From: Shewanella vesiculosa
GTDB taxonomy: Bacteria > Pseudomonadota > Gammaproteobacteria > Enterobacterales > Shewanellaceae
Direction of reading: 5' to 3'
NCBI RefSeq assembly: GCF_021560015.1
Contig: NZ_CP073588.1
Location: 4,386,501-4,450,500, forward strand
DNA length: 64,000 nucleotides
Numbering within the stretch: position 1 is the first letter of the stretch; every line of letters begins with the position of its first letter. The notes under the pieces were generated by a model. The model saw nothing but the letters and a program-made list of their open reading frames with translations. It was not told where the DNA came from and searched no databases. Below, one piece after another: positions 1 through 7,810 of this stretch. The position numbers and the translations under genes were made by a program.

Positions 1-365
1 TTGCTGAAAGTGAATATGCCGCTTGGGTCGCTGCGTTAGGTTACCGCGCTAATCACTTCACAGTATCAATTAATGACCTACCAGAGTTTGAGCGTATTGA
101 AGATGTAAACCAAGCCTTAAAACAGGCCGGTTTTGTATTAAATAGTTCAGGTGGTGAGATTAAAGGTTCGCCAGAAGTACTGCTAGAACAGTCTTCTACC
201 ATGGCCGATAAAGTCGTGGTTAACTTCACTGATGGCGATGTAGAAATTCCAAGTTGTTTCTATGAATTCGCCCGTCGTTACCCAATGGATAATGGTCAGC
301 TTTATACTGGTTTTGTTGCAGCATCTGCAGACAAGATTTTTGAAAGTACCAATTCAATGATGTAA
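1..365 (+). CDS. DUF1338 family protein, C-terminal part
   Basis: Open frame entering from the left edge (first full codon at base 3) and ending at TAA 363-365, giving about 120 residues. The end contains the stretches FYEFARRYP and GQLYTGFVAASADKIF, which I recognise from the DUF1338 family. Some members of that superfamily (YdcJ/HglS) are Fe(II)-dependent 2-oxoadipate dioxygenase/decarboxylases. The metal-binding N-terminal half lies outside the window, so activity cannot be judged here. A strong terminator follows 15 bases after the stop, so this is the last gene of its transcript. The family call is from remembered motifs. Confidence 0.75.
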   Translation, partial: AESEYAAWVAALGYRANHFTVSINDLPEFERIEDVNQALKQAGFVLNSSGGEIKGSPEVLLEQSSTMADKVVVNFTDGDVEIPSCFYEFARRYPMDNGQLYTGFVAASADKIFESTNSMM

Positions 366-380
366 TGTTGTGTACAACTA

Positions 381-416
381 AAAAAGACCTAATTGAGTTA
401 TCAATTAGGTCTTTTT
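381..416. terminator. Bidirectional rho-independent terminator
   Basis: A perfect 16-bp stem (381-396 paired with 401-416) with loop GTTA. The stem begins with A5 and ends with T5, so it can work in both directions: for the DUF1338 gene on the plus strand and for the histidine kinase gene arriving on the minus strand. Confidence 0.9.
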
Positions 417-463
417 GTTGGCCTTAGCAAAGGCTTGGTTCAGTAAAAGGACAGCATGGAAGC

Positions 464-1798
464 TTAAGGATTGATCAAAATGCTGACATTAAGCCCTTGT
501 AATGTCTCACTACGATTAAATTTTAATATAAAACCATATTGCTCACAGATCTCTTTCACAATCGACAAGCCCAGTCCGTGACCCGTAGTTGCTTCATCGA
601 GGCGGGTTCCACGAGCGGTTAACAATGCAATTTGCTCTTGCATGACACCACAGCCATCGTCTTCTATTTGGATTAATATCTCTCCTGATGGCAAATCAAC
701 TATGCTGATGTTCACCTGTGAATTTGCCCATTTAAAGGCGTTATCGAGCAGGTTGCCAAACAACTCCATGCCATCTTCACGATGAATGGGGATGCGACTA
801 ATATGTTGTGCGTTAACCACTCGGCATTCAATGACGCGCTGATGATGCACCTTATGTAAGGTTTGAATTAAGCTATCGAAATCTTTTGGAACAGCCAGCT
901 GTGCAGCGGGTAGCATGTCACCCGTTATTCGCGCCGCAGCCAGTTTACGCTCAATCATTTTATGCACTAAATCTAATTGCTGCTGCATTGCTATTGCGGC
1001 GTCAGGGTGGGTGAGCCCGAGGGCTTCAACTTGTTGCTGCATCACTGCTAATGGTGTTTTTAAGCCATGGCTTAAATTGCCCAGGTTATTTCGACTGCGT
1101 TCAATTTGTTTGGCGGTGTAGTCTAATAGCTCATTATAGGTTTCTGCTAGCGGACGGATCTCCGCCGGTATTTGCGACATGGTTAACGAAGCTATTTCAC
1201 CTTCGCGCAATTTAGCCAGTGCGCCTTGGATTTGATTCACTGGTTTAAACGATTGGCGTAAAATAATGAATATACCGGCGATCATCGCCAATAACATGCC
1301 AATATTGATTGCCAGTTTAGCGCCAAAGACTTCACTGAAAACGCGGCGACCAATACTAAGATCTTGGGCTACTGTCAGTGTGGCCGTGTTGGGACTGTTA
1401 GGCGCACCAATACCAATAGAGAGCAGCTGCATATCATTATTTTTTGGTCCCTTAGCTTGCCATACGCGTTTTTGCTGCGCTTGTAAGGGTTCGATCTGCA
1501 GCTCTGCATCCCATAAGGATCGAGAGCGAATAGTACGGTCAGGTAAATTTAATTGGAAATAGCGGCCTGAATAAGCCGGGCGATAAAAACTGGATAATTG
1601 GCTTTGGTCGATAACCAGTTCGCCATCATCGAGCCGAGTGGCAATGATAATATGTTCTAAATCTTCTTCTAAACGGTTAATGATGGAGTCATGAAACGCA
1701 TCTCGCAGCATAGATTCAAACAAAAATAAGCCGATGAGAGTGGCAATGATGATCAATCCACTCAGCCATAAGCTTAGTTTAAAGCGAATTGACATCAT
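464..1798 (-). CDS. Sensor histidine kinase (PhoQ/QseC type)
   Basis: A 444-residue inner-membrane kinase. Visible order: membrane segment about residues 8-28, periplasmic sensor region about 30-155, second membrane segment about 160-180, HAMP-like linker to about 235, H-box NLGNLSHGLKTPL with the phospho-accepting His near 244, N-box GNLLDNAFKWA, G1 box EDDGCGV and G2 box GHGLGLSIV. All catalytic boxes look intact. Its ATG overlaps the stop of the response regulator by four bases (ATGA, 1795-1798), the usual sign of translational coupling. It should phosphorylate the adjacent regulator. The signal sensed is unknown; the PepSY protein at the head of the operon may be part of the sensing. The PhoQ/QseC label is by architecture only. 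Confidence 0.9.
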   Translation of the reverse strand: MMSIRFKLSLWLSGLIIIATLIGLFLFESMLRDAFHDSIINRLEEDLEHIIIATRLDDGELVIDQSQLSSFYRPAYSGRYFQLNLPDRTIRSRSLWDAELQIEPLQAQQKRVWQAKGPKNNDMQLLSIGIGAPNSPNTATLTVAQDLSIGRRVFSEVFGAKLAINIGMLLAMIAGIFIILRQSFKPVNQIQGALAKLREGEIASLTMSQIPAEIRPLAETYNELLDYTAKQIERSRNNLGNLSHGLKTPLAVMQQQVEALGLTHPDAAIAMQQQLDLVHKMIERKLAAARITGDMLPAAQLAVPKDFDSLIQTLHKVHHQRVIECRVVNAQHISRIPIHREDGMELFGNLLDNAFKWANSQVNISIVDLPSGEILIQIEDDGCGVMQEQIALLTARGTRLDEATTGHGLGLSIVKEICEQYGFILKFNRSETLQGLNVSILINP

Positions 1799-2469
1799 TC
1801 AATGATGCCATGAAAGATATAACCTTGACCGCGACGGGTTTCGATAGCCGTTTTACCCAGCTTTTTACGTAAATGAGTCACGTATACTTCAACGACGTTA
1901 CTTTCTTTCTCATCATCAAACTGGTAAAGCTTGTCTGTAAGCTGCTGTTTGGATAGTAGTTTTCTTGGCGACATCAAGAAAATTTTCAGTAACCTAAATT
2001 CCATTGATGTCAGCTCATACTCTTGTCCGCCCACCGTTACTTTCTGCTCATTTTCGTCGAGGTTAACCCCAGCGTAGCAGAGTTGTTTTGATGATGAATT
2101 CACCCGTCCATGAGCTCGATGGATAAGTGCCTGAATTCTTGCGAGTAGCTCTTGAGTGTGAAAAGGTTTACCTAAGTAATCATCAGCTCCAGCATTAAAA
2201 CCTTCCACTTTTTCGTGCCACTGACTGCGGGCCGTTAGCATAATGACTGGGGTACTGATGCCACGTTCACGCCATTGAGTCACCAATGACAAGCCATTGC
2301 CATCGGGTAAGCCAATATCGAGAATGACACAGTCATAATCTGTTTCTTTCATCAAATAATCGGCTTCAATGGCCTTATCTGTGACGTCCGTAATATAACC
2401 TGCTTGCTTGAGTTGTTTTTCAAGTTCAGCAACCAGTAATGGGTTATCTTCAACGAGTAACAGTTTCAT
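1795..2469 (-). CDS. OmpR/PhoB-family response regulator
   Basis: 224 residues. The N-terminal receiver has the acidic pair ED at residues 7-8, phospho-acceptor Asp51 in CVILDIGLPDGNG, Thr79 in MLTARS and Lys101 in YLGKPF. The C-terminal half (about 125-224) is a winged-helix domain with the ELTSMEFRLLKIF and VEVYVTHLRKKLG patterns. It is cotranscribed with the kinase downstream (4-base overlap) and with the PepSY gene upstream (20-base overlap, 2450-2469). It most resembles PhoP/QseB-type regulators. Targets cannot be read from the window. Confidence 0.92.
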   Translation of the reverse strand: MKLLLVEDNPLLVAELEKQLKQAGYITDVTDKAIEADYLMKETDYDCVILDIGLPDGNGLSLVTQWRERGISTPVIMLTARSQWHEKVEGFNAGADDYLGKPFHTQELLARIQALIHRAHGRVNSSSKQLCYAGVNLDENEQKVTVGGQEYELTSMEFRLLKIFLMSPRKLLSKQQLTDKLYQFDDEKESNVVEVYVTHLRKKLGKTAIETRRGQGYIFHGIIE

Positions 2470-2800
2470 GTTTAGTACATTCGCTCGGTAATTGAGTCAA
2501 TGGATCTTGCATGCCATTGGCTGCATCTAATTGCAGATTAACAACATGCCCTTGTTTTAGCCTAAATTGCAGGTCATAGCGCCACTTATCCTGATATTGG
2601 TATAGTTGCGCATCGATTAAGTGGCCATCACAATACTGTGATATCCAAGCTAAGTAATCATCTAATGACCTTATATTACCAGAAGATACTAATTTTTGGA
2701 CGTTATCATGATCCAGAGCGAGTTCTTTTGTGGGAATATCTTGCTGGTTAATCGTGATGGCCATTAAGCTGCTTATTGCTATGGAGAACAAGCTATTCAT
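2450..2800 (-). CDS. Small exported PepSY-like protein
   Basis: 116 residues with a short hydrophobic N-terminus (about residues 1-16) that looks like a signal peptide. Residues about 30-100 have the pattern of a PepSY domain (conserved spacing LVSSGNIRSLDDYL ... YDLQFRLKQGHVVNLQLDA). The start overlaps nothing upstream; its 3' end overlaps the response-regulator start by 20 bases, so the three genes form one operon. Genes of this kind often accompany PhoPQ-like systems and are thought to modulate the sensor in the periplasm. That role is inferred from context, not shown by the sequence. Confidence 0.7.
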   Translation of the reverse strand: MNSLFSIAISSLMAITINQQDIPTKELALDHDNVQKLVSSGNIRSLDDYLAWISQYCDGHLIDAQLYQYQDKWRYDLQFRLKQGHVVNLQLDAANGMQDPLTQLPSECTKHETVTR

Positions 2801-2810
2801 GGTCGCTCCA

Positions 2811-2849
2811 AAATAAAAAAAGTGGCGTTCAGAGTATGAACACCACTTT
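2811..2849 (-). terminator. crp terminator
   Basis: Read on the minus strand: stem AAAGTGG..GTTCA around a 5-base loop, one C/A mismatch in the arm, followed by a run of seven T and then ATTTT. It lies about 85 bases after the crp stop and just before the PepSY start, so it separates the two transcripts. Confidence 0.75.
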
Positions 2850-2931
2850 AAGTATATTGGCTTAAATCAAGCTGAAGCTTATATGATTAAGGCTTAAACA
2901 TTGCGTTTTAGCCCTATAAAACCTTAGTTGT

Positions 2932-3567
2932 TTAGCGTGTGCCGTAAACGACGATAGTTTTACCGTGTGCTTGAATCAAACTTTGTTCTTCAAGCATTTT
3001 TAAAATACGGCCTACCGTTTCACGTGAACAACCTACAATTTGACCAATCTCTTGACGGGTAATTTTAATTTGCATGCCATCAGGATGTGTCATTGCATCA
3101 GGCTGCTTAGCAAGATGTAATAGTGTCTGTGCAATACGGCCGGCGACGTCAAGGAATGCTAAGTCGCCCACTTTTTGGCTAGTACTTTGTAAACGATAGG
3201 CCATTTGCGCCGAAAGTTTCATGAGGATTTCAGGATTAACCTGGATAAGTTGCTTAAATTTCTTATAAGAAATTTCCGCAATTTCACATGCTTGCTTAGC
3301 ACGAACCCATGCTGTACGTTCAGATTGCTCTTCAAACAATCCAAGTTCACCGATAAAGTCGCCTTGATTAAGATAAGACAGGATCATTTCTTTACCTTCT
3401 TCATCTTTGATCAATACTGCGACAGAACCTTTGACTATGTAATATAAAGTATCAGATTCTTCACCAGCATGGATTAAGGTGCTCTTTGCTGGATACTTAT
3501 GAATGTGACAATGTGAAAGAAACCATTCTAATGTTGGGTCAGGTTTTGGCTTACCAATCAGAGCCAT
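2932..3567 (-). CDS. crp: cAMP receptor protein CRP
   Basis: 211 residues, essentially the length of E. coli CRP (210). The N-terminal cAMP-binding barrel includes [20 protein letters not shown], containing the Gly-Glu and Arg positions that hold cAMP. The long dimerisation helix follows, then the C-terminal helix-turn-helix with [19 protein letters not shown], the recognition helix expected for TGTGA half-sites. This is the global catabolite regulator, acting as a cytoplasmic homodimer. It sits near prkB-yheU-yheT as in E. coli, here with a SEL1 gene between. It is transcribed alone, ending at the hairpin at 2811-2849. Very secure. Confidence 0.97.
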   Translation of the reverse strand: MALIGKPKPDPTLEWFLSHCHIHKYPAKSTLIHAGEESDTLYYIVKGSVAVLIKDEEGKEMILSYLNQGDFIGELGLFEEQSERTAWVRAKQACEIAEISYKKFKQLIQVNPEILMKLSAQMAYRLQSTSQKVGDLAFLDVAGRIAQTLLHLAKQPDAMTHPDGMQIKITRQEIGQIVGCSRETVGRILKMLEEQSLIQAHGKTIVVYGTR

Positions 3568-3864
3568 ACGATATTCCTCGATTGATTAAAAATGAAAGTA
3601 AGTAATGTCTAATTAAGCATTCTACGCTATTGGTGCGGCGAAAACTTTGATAGAGATCGTATTTAGAAGTGTGTGTAGTGTATATTAACTTGTTAAATTT
3701 TAGATTAAATTTATTTTGTTTGTGATGGCGGTCGACTTTTTTGGCCAATTTGTCTTAATCATCACGACTATTGAATTATTGCAAAATACATGTGTCTATT
3801 GTATTGGATCCATGAGTTAGCTAGTGTTATCTAATCAGCATCATAAATAGTTGTCGAGGTATGC

Positions 3865-4647
3865 GTGAAAAAACTGAGTCAAATCGGGGTTATTGTCAGT
3901 GTTATGTTATTGAGTGGGCTAAGTTTGCCCGTGAACGCATTTGTTATCCCGCCTTCTATTCAGTCTCAGGCCGCTACTAAATTAGTCAATATTCAAATTA
4001 AAGCTAAGCAGGGCAATGCAGATGCGCAATTTTTATTGGGTTTAATGTATCTCTCGGGGCGATTTGTTATTCAAGACACAGAGCAAGGTTTGTACTGGAT
4101 TAACCTTGCGGCACAGCAGCAACACATCAAGGCGCAGCAAACCTTAGCTGATTTAGCTTTTGAGGGGCATAAATTATTTCCGCGTGATTTAGCGCTTGCA
4201 GAAAAATGGTACCTAAAAATGATTGAGCAAGGTGATAAGTGGGCTCATTTTCGTTTAGGGTTTATTTATTCTGCTGGTGGTGATGGCGTGGCACGAAATT
4301 GTGGCAAAGCCATGGAGCAGTTTTTGGCAGCAGGTGATGCGGTTTCAATGGGGAATGTTGCGTGGATATTAGCCACGTGTCCAGAAGCAGAATATCGAGA
4401 TGGTTCACGTGCGGTATCAATGTCGCTAAAGTTACTTGAGAATAATAAAAACGATCCCACAGTATTAGATAACCTTGCGGCCGGCTATGCAGAACTGGGC
4501 GATTTTACTGCAGCGATAGATACGCAGAAAAAAGCGATTGATGCACTAAAAGATAACCCTGAGATTGTGCGCAGCGATGAGTTTATTTTACGTTTGGAGC
4601 AGTATAAAAATAAGCAGGCTTATCGAGAAGTTATCCCACTGATGTAA
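3865..4647 (+). CDS. Exported SEL1-repeat protein
   Basis: 260 residues. The GTG start at 3865 is preceded by GAGG at 3856-3859; an ATG at 3861 is in another frame. The N-terminus (MKK..., hydrophobic stretch, then VNAFV) is a Sec signal peptide with cleavage near residue 25. At least three SEL1/TPR-like helical repeats are visible, such as GNADAQFLLGLMYLSGR and DKWAHFRLGFIYSAGGDG. SEL1 proteins act as protein-interaction scaffolds; this one should be periplasmic. It is transcribed divergently from crp, so the 3568-3864 gap holds both promoters. Partner unknown. Confidence 0.8.
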   Translation: MKKLSQIGVIVSVMLLSGLSLPVNAFVIPPSIQSQAATKLVNIQIKAKQGNADAQFLLGLMYLSGRFVIQDTEQGLYWINLAAQQQHIKAQQTLADLAFEGHKLFPRDLALAEKWYLKMIEQGDKWAHFRLGFIYSAGGDGVARNCGKAMEQFLAAGDAVSMGNVAWILATCPEAEYRDGSRAVSMSLKLLENNKNDPTVLDNLAAGYAELGDFTAAIDTQKKAIDALKDNPEIVRSDEFILRLEQYKNKQAYREVIPLM

Positions 4648-4734
4648 CGCACCAGCCAAACCCAGTGGTTATCTTGTTGTCGCGGGATAGGTAAGGGCTT
4701 ATCTCGCGCTTGATTATCGGCTTTATTGGGTTTC

Positions 4735-4796
4735 GTTGATGTGCTTAATGCACTAACAGATCAAAAAGGGGGAATTAGCTCTTCAAGCACATCAAC
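4735..4796. repeat. Inverted repeat with 12-bp arms downstream of the SEL1 gene
   Basis: GTTGATGTGCTT (4735-4746) is perfectly complementary to AAGCACATCAAC (4785-4796), with a 38-base loop. A second, shorter hairpin, with arms 4681-4689 and 4700-4708 and one wobble pair, lies just before it. Both sit in the 210-base gap between the convergent SEL1 and prkB genes, so they may form mRNA 3' ends. No clear T-run is attached, so I do not call a simple terminator. Confidence 0.5.
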
Positions 4797-4857
4797 TGCC
4801 GTTCTTTCGCTTGAAATCACGATGCGCCTATCTTAGTGGTTCTGACTTAAATCAAAC

Positions 4858-5754
4858 TTAATCGAGTTTGATATCATTAAGATTTTGCAGCTCTAAGCGT
4901 TTATCCATTAAGTCTTTCACTAATGGCGTCAAAATTAATTCCATTGCCAATGACATTTTTCCACCGGGAACAACCAGTGTGTTGACGCGTGACATAAATG
5001 AGCCTTGGATCATGTTGAGATAATAAGGAAAATCAACATTATTAATACCGCGAAAGCGGATGACTAAAAAGCTTTCATCTAGGCTGGGTATGTCTTTTGC
5101 GCTAAAGGGGTTTGAGGTGTCCACGGTCGGCACGCGTTGAAAATTAATATGAGTCCGTGAAAATTGTGGCGTCATGTGCTTAATATAATCATCCATACTG
5201 CGCACAATCGATCCCATGACTTTTTCACGGCTATGGCCTCTATCGTTTGTATCGCGAATGATCTTCTGGATCCACTCTAAATTAACAATCGGTACCATGC
5301 CAATCAGCAGATCGACATGTTTAGCCACATCAGCATCTTCAGTTACTACACCACCGTGAAGACCTTCGTAATAGAGCATATCGGTATTGGCAGGTAAATC
5401 ACGCCATTGAGTAAATGTGCCCGGCATTTGATTAAATGGCACGGCTTCGTCAAACGTATGCAAGTAACTGCGAGTTTGACCATTACCTGTGTTGCCGTAG
5501 CTGGTAAAACACTCTTCGAGTTTTTTGAAATTATTCGCTTCGGGCCCAAAATAACTCAGATTACGATTTTCAGCCTGTGATTTTCTAATTAACACTTCCA
5601 TTTCAGCGCGAGTGAAATTGTGAAAACTATCACCTTCAACAAATGCGGCATTAATACCCAGCTGTCTAAAAATATGAATGAAGGCAGTTGTAGTTGTGGT
5701 TGTGCCAGCACCGGAAGAGCCGGTTACAGCAATAATAGGATGTTTTGCTGACAT
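4858..5754 (-). CDS. prkB: Phosphoribulokinase-family protein PrkB
   Basis: 298 residues, intact. The P-loop is near the N-terminus (VTGSSGAGTTTTTTAF), followed by EGDSFH and the YYEGLHGGV region typical of the PRK fold, which uses ATP. This is the short PRK family found next to crp in enteric bacteria and Shewanella. No RuBisCO genes are visible, so a Calvin-cycle role should not be assumed; the true substrate of this subgroup is not established to my knowledge. It is transcribed in the same direction as yheU and yheT, with a 133-base gap after yheU. Order yheT-yheU-prkB matches E. coli. Confidence 0.92.
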   Translation of the reverse strand: MSAKHPIIAVTGSSGAGTTTTTTAFIHIFRQLGINAAFVEGDSFHNFTRAEMEVLIRKSQAENRNLSYFGPEANNFKKLEECFTSYGNTGNGQTRSYLHTFDEAVPFNQMPGTFTQWRDLPANTDMLYYEGLHGGVVTEDADVAKHVDLLIGMVPIVNLEWIQKIIRDTNDRGHSREKVMGSIVRSMDDYIKHMTPQFSRTHINFQRVPTVDTSNPFSAKDIPSLDESFLVIRFRGINNVDFPYYLNMIQGSFMSRVNTLVVPGGKMSLAMELILTPLVKDLMDKRLELQNLNDIKLD

Positions 5755-5887
5755 GTTATTTGCCTAGGTAATGTGTGGACGCAAAAAAACCAGTCACTAG
5801 TTATACGGTAATCTTTACCCGTGGGTCAATTATTCAAGGGTAACAATGTGATCATTTTGTCGCAAAATCAGTGTTTTTGTATTGTAT

Positions 5888-6136
5888 CTAGTCGAAAGAC
5901 GGACGTGAAATGTGTTCCCGTTGCCGAATGGCAATAGACTCATCATCTTCACTGAATTCAACCACTAACTCGCCTTTTTTGAGCGCAAGCTTACATTGCT
6001 CTATTGCTCTGGTTAATTGTTGCTCGTTGGCGTCACTAAAACTGCCATCTTCAAGTTGTGATAATAGATACTCTTTTATCATACGTTGAAGTACTTCTTG
6101 AGGTAATGAGAGTAACGCTTCATAAGGCACAAGCAT
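5888..6136 (-). CDS. yheU: YheU family protein (UPF0270)
   Basis: 82 residues, slightly longer than the E. coli protein (about 72). The N-terminus MLVPYEALLSLPQEVLQRMI matches the family pattern MLIPWQxLxPETLxNLI. No enzyme motif is visible and the function is unknown. It starts 12 bases after the yheT stop, so the two are probably cotranscribed. The conserved linkage yheT-yheU-prkB supports the assignment. Confidence 0.9.
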   Translation of the reverse strand: MLVPYEALLSLPQEVLQRMIKEYLLSQLEDGSFSDANEQQLTRAIEQCKLALKKGELVVEFSEDDESIAIRQREHISRPSFD

Positions 6137-6148
6137 GGTGTATTCCTA

Positions 6149-7162
6149 TTAATGACTTAGTGAAGAAGATGATCCGTCTGGCTCGGTTAGCGTATGTTCT
6201 TCAGAGAAAATAAACGCGATGATACGTTGCTCAAGATAAAAATGTGGCTTCCAAGGCCAGCCGCCGGCAATAAATCCCACATGACCACCAAACTCATGTA
6301 ACTCGTATTCAACCATTGGCGATAATTGATCTTGGGTCGGGATCACTTCAGCGGTCATAAAAGGGTCGTCTTGAGCGTGGATAACCAGTGTGGGCTTAGT
6401 TATATACTGTAAATAACCTAGGCCGCTAGCTTGCTGATAGTAGTCATTAACGTCAGTAAAACCGTGTAATGGTGCTGTCACTTTATCGTCAAATAAATAA
6501 AAGGTGTTGAGCATTTTGAGCTGCTCTTTTGTGATCGGCATTTGTTCGGTTAAATCTGTAGTATTAATTTTATCGAGCATTTTTTGCTGTAAACGTTTAA
6601 TCAAAAAACGTTGATAGAGAGTTGAAAAGCCACTCTCCAAGCGTTTGGCACAAGCTCCTAACGTTAACGGTGCTGATACCACTACAGCACGTTCGAGTAA
6701 GCTATGTTGCTGAGTACTACCTTGATATTTTGCCAATACATTACCGCCCAAGCTGTAACCTACAGCATAAAGCGGTGAGTCCGGATAATAGTGTTTGAGT
6801 TGCCCTAGGGTATAGGCTAAGTCGTTAACATCGCCGCTATGATAACTGCGAGCTAAGCGATTAGGCTCACCTGAACAGCCGCGATGATGATGGACAACAG
6901 CTGCCAGCTTGGCTTTTTTGGCTTCAATCAGCATTCTGCGTACATAGTGAGATTCTGTGTTACCTTCAAGACCATGAATAATTACTAAGATAGGCTGGCC
7001 ATTCTGGGCCTGTCCTAACCAATCTAAGTCGACAAAATCGCCGTCAGGTAGCTCTTGCCTTTGCCGAAATGTTATTGGTTTGGCCACTTTAAATAGGAAT
7101 GGTAGAATCGTTTGCACATGCGGGCTAGCAGCCCACCAGGGCGGAGTGAACAAGGTTTTCAT
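6149..7162 (-). CDS. yheT: YheT-type alpha/beta hydrolase
   Basis: 337 residues of the UPF0017/ABHD family. Visible are the oxyanion-region motif VIIHGLEGN, the YVRRML helix, HHRGCSGEPN, and the nucleophile elbow AVGYSLGGNVLAKY, with Ser in GYSLGG. A late HAQDDPF segment supplies the acidic residue and GGHVGFIAG the catalytic His. The triad is complete. Members are cytoplasmic or membrane-associated esterases with unknown natural substrate. First gene of the yheT-yheU transcript; the 112-base gap to the divergent Tat-signal gene should contain both promoters. Confidence 0.92.
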   Translation of the reverse strand: MKTLFTPPWWAASPHVQTILPFLFKVAKPITFRQRQELPDGDFVDLDWLGQAQNGQPILVIIHGLEGNTESHYVRRMLIEAKKAKLAAVVHHHRGCSGEPNRLARSYHSGDVNDLAYTLGQLKHYYPDSPLYAVGYSLGGNVLAKYQGSTQQHSLLERAVVVSAPLTLGACAKRLESGFSTLYQRFLIKRLQQKMLDKINTTDLTEQMPITKEQLKMLNTFYLFDDKVTAPLHGFTDVNDYYQQASGLGYLQYITKPTLVIHAQDDPFMTAEVIPTQDQLSPMVEYELHEFGGHVGFIAGGWPWKPHFYLEQRIIAFIFSEEHTLTEPDGSSSSLSH

Positions 7163-7274
7163 AGACGGAATATTTCTGTAATTGTTTGTGAAAATTTAAA
7201 CGTATGTTTAAATGTTACTCATGCCACTCTACCACATAAAAAATATAGACAACAATAAACTCAAGGGGAAGTAA

Positions 7275-7787
7275 ATGAAGCGGCGTACCTTTCTCACTGG
7301 TGCTTTTGCTGGAACGGCTGCATTAGCATTAGGCGTTAATTTATATTTGCCAAACATCACAACTTCTTCGGAGGATATTCATCACCGCGTATTATTTGGT
7401 GTGTTGATCCCGGTATTCCTAGATGGCGCATTGCCTGAGGTTCCTAGTCAGAGAGAGCTTGCTATTAATCGCACTCTGGATGCTATCTCACAATCAATTA
7501 CCCACCTGCCTGTTGAACAGCAGCAAGAGTTGATGGAGTTATTAAATTTACTCGAAGGTCGTTTAGGATTGTTGCTACTCAGTGGCAGTATGACGCCGCT
7601 GTTAATGCGAGAACCTCAGCAATTGATCGACATGCTAGAGTTTTGGCGTCATAACTATTTAGACATGTTAACCACCGCTTATGGCGGATTACGTGAATTG
7701 ATTATGGCAAGCTATTACGCCTGTCCAGAGCATTGGGGAAATTTACGTTATGTAAAACCCACTTTCTTGGTGCCTAACGCGCATTAA
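7275..7787 (+). CDS. Twin-arginine signal protein, partner of GMC oxidoreductase
   Basis: 170 residues. The N-terminus MKRRTFLTGAFAGTAALALG is a Tat signal (RRTFL core), so the protein is exported folded. The start has AAGGGGAAG six to fourteen bases upstream. The body is mostly helical with no cofactor motif. Small Tat proteins beside GMC oxidoreductases (gluconate 2-dehydrogenase subunit-3 type) carry their flavoprotein partner across the membrane. That is the likely job here, because the oxidoreductase starts 23 bases downstream and has no signal peptide of its own. The family assignment is by context and length. Confidence 0.75.
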   Translation: MKRRTFLTGAFAGTAALALGVNLYLPNITTSSEDIHHRVLFGVLIPVFLDGALPEVPSQRELAINRTLDAISQSITHLPVEQQQELMELLNLLEGRLGLLLLSGSMTPLLMREPQQLIDMLEFWRHNYLDMLTTAYGGLRELIMASYYACPEHWGNLRYVKPTFLVPNAH

Positions 7788-7810
7788 TCCTACTTATAGG
7801 GAGTATTACC

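Noticed and set aside
3551..3748. 65-codon minus-strand frame upstream of crp
   Set aside because: Overlaps the crp start, AT-rich with no ribosome site or family pattern; it is the crp leader.
4858..5754. Calvin-cycle function from phosphoribulokinase
   Set aside because: This is the short PrkB type linked to crp; no RuBisCO or other cycle genes are visible, so carbon fixation is not supported.
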